Source: Candida dubliniensis CD36
Taxonomy: Eukaryota > Ascomycota > Pichiomycetes > Serinales > Debaryomycetaceae
Assembly (NCBI RefSeq): GCF_000026945.1
Contig: NC_012867.1
Span: 930,001 to 994,000 of the forward strand
Length of the DNA: 64,000 bases
Direction of reading: 5' to 3'
Made by a program: the position numbers and the translations under genes. The number at the start of each line of letters is the position of its first letter. The stretch's first letter is position 1. This document shows, one piece after another, positions 61,551 to 64,000 of the stretch. The notes under the pieces are model-generated. The model was not told the origin of the DNA. It saw only the letters and a list, made by a program, of their open reading frames with translations, and made no database searches.

Positions 61551-62615
61551 TTATCTAGCAGCAGCTGTACCTGTAGTTGATTGGAACATAGGAGCATTTG
61601 GTACACCGGTGGCGTTTTTCGGGTCTTGTTGAGAGGTTTGCCCTTGATCTTTTTGAACTTGGGATTGTCTATTTGGATTAGACGCATTTTCCTTCAAAGC
61701 AATTAATTGTTTGGATCTGAAAGTTTCATAATGAGTCAAAGCAGTAGTTTCAATCAAATCCTGTAAATGAGTTCTAGTCAAAAAGTCTCTTAAAAAGACA
61801 AATTCACATTGACTAACATCTTCAATATTGATAGCTCCCCATTTAGTTTTTCTTCCTCTAACCATTTCGCCGTTGATTTCAATTTCCGACTCTGATCCAG
61901 CAATGGCAAATGGAATCAAGGATTTTATGTCTTCATTCAATTGTCTTTCTTCTTCGTACAAATCTTCACTATCGTAAGGGTATATGTTAAAGTTATACTT
62001 CATAAACTCCAGTTGTAACAATTTTTTAAACTCACTTCTTTCATCCAAAGTCAAGGAGTCTGATTTAGCAATAATAGGAACAACGTTGGCAATCTCGCTC
62101 AATTTCTTTAATGCTTGGACGTCCAATTGTTTCAATTTTTGTCCGTTTGGTGGAATAAAATACAATATACAATGAACTCTGGTGTCTGCCAAAAACTTGT
62201 CTCTTTGAGCAGTCAATTCCTTTCTCAAATATTGGGAATGTTGTTCTTTTACATATTTGACTAATGGTTCCCAGCATTTTTCGTTATTTATTTGGTCGCC
62301 AAACCCTGGTGTGTCAATAACATTAATATTCAATCTTACATTATTTTCTAATAATGAATGGGAAGCAACTTTGATTTCGGTTGTTTTTTCAATAGGTTCA
62401 CTTGGCAGTTTTCTACCCTGAGATGTAGTTAACTTGGATGAAAACAAAGTATTGACTAAAGTACTTTTACCTAAACCTGATCTACCAACAACCATAATGT
62501 TGAATTGAAATCCTCTTTTCAACAATCTATTTTCAATTTGGGTAGTGATGGTATCGAAACCAACATATTTTTGAGGTTGAGCAATGTGCTGTGTGCTAGG
62601 CTCTTCGATAGACAT
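61551..62615 (-). CDS. CDC10: Septin Cdc10
   Basis: The 354-residue septin is a core subunit of the hetero-octamer filament at the bud neck and hyphal septa. YVGFDTITTQIENRLLKRGF leads to P-loop GRSGLGKS (44-51), switch DTPGFGD and G4-like AKSD. KYVKEQHSQYLRKELTAQRD and the RGRKTKWGAINIEDVSQC septin unique element identify the Cdc10 type. The short N-terminus and lack of a long C-terminal coiled coil also fit Cdc10; the tail is Gln/Asn/Ala-rich and about 30 residues longer than in S. cerevisiae. An ACGCGG word lies about 245 bp upstream. Confidence 0.96.
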   Translation of the reverse strand: MSIEEPSTQHIAQPQKYVGFDTITTQIENRLLKRGFQFNIMVVGRSGLGKSTLVNTLFSSKLTTSQGRKLPSEPIEKTTEIKVASHSLLENNVRLNINVIDTPGFGDQINNEKCWEPLVKYVKEQHSQYLRKELTAQRDKFLADTRVHCILYFIPPNGQKLKQLDVQALKKLSEIANVVPIIAKSDSLTLDERSEFKKLLQLEFMKYNFNIYPYDSEDLYEEERQLNEDIKSLIPFAIAGSESEIEINGEMVRGRKTKWGAINIEDVSQCEFVFLRDFLTRTHLQDLIETTALTHYETFRSKQLIALKENASNPNRQSQVQKDQGQTSQQDPKNATGVPNAPMFQSTTGTAAAR

Positions 62616-63409
62616 GATGTTTGGCTTATAAGAACACTTGTGTTGAAATTAGTCGAAATCAATCAATTAAAGAAAAAAAAAAAAAAAAACAACAACAAAC
62701 GAATGAATGAATGAATGAAACGAAAAGTTCAGAATTCAAATTTTTTGTTGTTCGTGTAAAGTAAAAAAAAAACAAAAAAAACAAAGTAAATATTATGTGT
62801 TGTGTGTTAATGTGTGAGGGTTTTTTTTATTTTTGTTTGTTGTCATTTATTTGTACTACGCGGTGAAATCGAAAACTACCATAAAAGAAAGGTTAAAGAA
62901 AGGTGTGTGGATTGATTGGTGCACGACTTTCACGTACATTGAACATTCTGTTATCCTACATCATCACCACCACTATCATGAATAATGTATAATTCGAGAG
63001 AGCTGATAAATCAATCAAACCCAAAGTAATGGAAGTACGCTAAAGTGACTTATCTAATGGCTAAGAGTTGCAAAGAGTTTCAGTATATGAAGGAATTGCA
63101 GACAAAATATTTGTTTTTACCCTCCTTATCTAGGAACTAACAACATTATCAATAAACAAAAAAAGATCAATAGCATCAACTTATAGTTGACAACATGATG
63201 ATTTAATCTGCTCTGAGATCATAAGTTATCTGCTTTTTATTAGGAATCGGTGGTGGTTGCCAAAAACCACACAATTGATTGAACAATGTACACTACCCTA
63301 AGTGATCTCTTCCAATCGGTCGCCAAAAAAAAAAAGTGAGTGAAAAAAGAGGAAGAAAAATTTTAACTCTATCTAATCTGCTCAACAATAACTACCTTTT
63401 CACCAGTCT
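62616..63409. promoter_or_regulatory. Divergent promoter CDC10 / MRPL32
   Basis: A 794-bp spacer with A tracts (62671-62688), a GAAT repeat (62700-62718) and, 45 bp before MRPL32, AAAAATTTT (63356-63364), an RRPE-like word. No RNA gene was seen. Confidence 0.5.
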
Positions 63410-64000
63410 ATGATGTCGTTAGCTTTAAGATTTGGGACTGTTACATCAATTCAAGAAGCATTATGGGGTGTTTTTCCTCGTTTACCTTCAATAACTATAC
63501 GTCTTGGGTTGCAAAACCGACTTGGTAATCAAACTACAACCGATGAAAGATTACAAGAATTGAAGGAAAAGATTGAAGAATCAGGAGGTGAGGCCCCATT
63601 TATGATAGATAATGGTACAATTTTGAAAGCTGTGCCAAAAAAGAAATTATCTAGAGCAAGAAGAAGAAAGAAGTTGTATGCTCCAGGTAATAAACAAGTC
63701 CATCCAATAAATAATATTGTAAGGTGTTCTGCCTGTGGAAGTGTTAAACGTTCCCACTTCATGTGCATGAATTGCTTTGCCGAGATTAAGACATTTTTGA
63801 AGAGTTTAAAGAGAAAGAATGGAATAATCAAAGACACCGTCAACCCACAAAGTGATTTAAATCCATTGGATGAAAGAGTTATATATCCTGGTAAATTTGA
63901 AACTGAGCATGAACGGCAATTAAAGGCTAAAGAATGGGTGCCAAAAAGAGAAAAACCAATGCCATATAACAGCACTCAAGTAAGACATCACAAAGTACAC
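63410..64000 (+). CDS. MRPL32: Mitochondrial large-subunit ribosomal protein bL32m (5' part)
   Basis: An open frame of 197 codons runs from ATG 63410 to the window edge without a stop, so the 3' end is missing. It encodes a presequence-like N-terminus (MMSLALRFGTVTSIQEAL), the L32 block VPKKKLSRARRRKKLYAPG, and a zinc ribbon with Cys106, Cys109, Cys119 and Cys122 (CSACGSVKRSHFMCMNC). In yeast, Mrpl32 is matured by the m-AAA protease and then joins the mitoribosome. The C-terminal part here (KAKEWVPKREKPMPYN) follows the fungal family. Two tandem ATGs at the start are equivalent. The antisense open frame over the same DNA is a shadow. Confidence 0.93.
   Translation, partial: MMSLALRFGTVTSIQEALWGVFPRLPSITIRLGLQNRLGNQTTTDERLQELKEKIEESGGEAPFMIDNGTILKAVPKKKLSRARRRKKLYAPGNKQVHPINNIVRCSACGSVKRSHFMCMNCFAEIKTFLKSLKRKNGIIKDTVNPQSDLNPLDERVIYPGKFETEHERQLKAKEWVPKREKPMPYNSTQVRHHKVH

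Noticed and set aside
63529..63975. Minus-strand 148-codon frame
   Set aside because: Antisense to MRPL32, which carries a clear zinc ribbon and L32 block.
1..64000. tRNA genes, CRISPR arrays, transposons
   Set aside because: I looked for B-box words, cloverleaf ends, evenly spaced repeats and reverse-transcriptase or transposase motifs. The only B-box match belongs to the SRP RNA gene.

Overview
This window is yeast nuclear DNA from the CTG-Ser clade, very probably Candida albicans or its close relative C. dubliniensis. It is AT-rich with long A and T tracts, most genes are single-exon, the few introns use GTATGT...TACTAAC...TAG/CAG signals, and the gene families are ascomycete yeast throughout. 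A CTG codon sits inside the fumarase signature where Ser is expected, so CTG must be read as Ser; the residues quoted here come from standard-code translation, and any Leu encoded by CTG is really Ser. The gene order agrees with what I remember of the C. albicans block running from QDR1 through RON1, HAP31, LON1, LAP3 and HXK2 to CDC10. That agreement is from memory and was not searched.

Layout. 0.6-5 kb: an MFS drug/H+ antiporter (QDR1) and a Gln/Pro-rich protein of unknown function. 5-7 kb: a 2-kb spacer. 7-13 kb: nicotinamide riboside kinase, the RNA cytidine acetyltransferase KRE33 and the Ndt80-family regulator RON1. 13.4-26 kb: a dense housekeeping cluster of LSM2 (with a 3'-terminal intron), a zinc-knuckle protein, the SRP RNA gene, RFT1, HAP31, NCL1, RRN10, a coiled-coil protein and the mitochondrial Lon protease. 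Six of these (RFT1, HAP3, PIM1, NCL1, RRN10, LSM2) are close neighbours on the left arm of S. cerevisiae chromosome II, so this is an ancient synteny block. 26-38 kb: a UBR7/Mlo2-like protein, NHP2, a degenerate KH-like protein, SEC26, a large disordered protein and a Vps38/UVRAG-like protein. 38-43.5 kb: two GPI-anchored wall protein genes (RBR2, RBR1) with long intergenic regions. 43.5-52.7 kb: TAF5, an unknown coiled-coil protein, GPI2, LAP3, palmitoyl-protein thioesterase and a 2-oxoglutarate dioxygenase. 54.8-64 kb: HXK2, MIM1, fumarase, RPR2, the three-exon proteasome gene PRE6, RAD27, CDC10 and the 5' part of MRPL32, which runs off the right edge.

There is no operon-like logic, but themes recur. 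RNA and ribosome biogenesis is represented by KRE33, LSM2, SRP RNA, NCL1, RRN10, NHP2, RPR2 and MRPL32. Mitochondrial biogenesis is represented by Lon, MIM1, MRPL32 and HAP31. The secretory, GPI and cell-wall route is represented by RFT1, SEC26, SRP RNA, GPI2 and RBR1/2. Several promoters carry recognisable yeast elements: Rpn4-type before PRE6, MCB before RAD27, RRPE-like before MRPL32 and LSM2. I saw no transposon, CRISPR array or tRNA gene, and no convincing undescribed multi-gene system. The most notable items are the SRP RNA gene, the 20-nt PRE6 microexon, the CTG-Ser evidence in fumarase and the degenerate KH protein.
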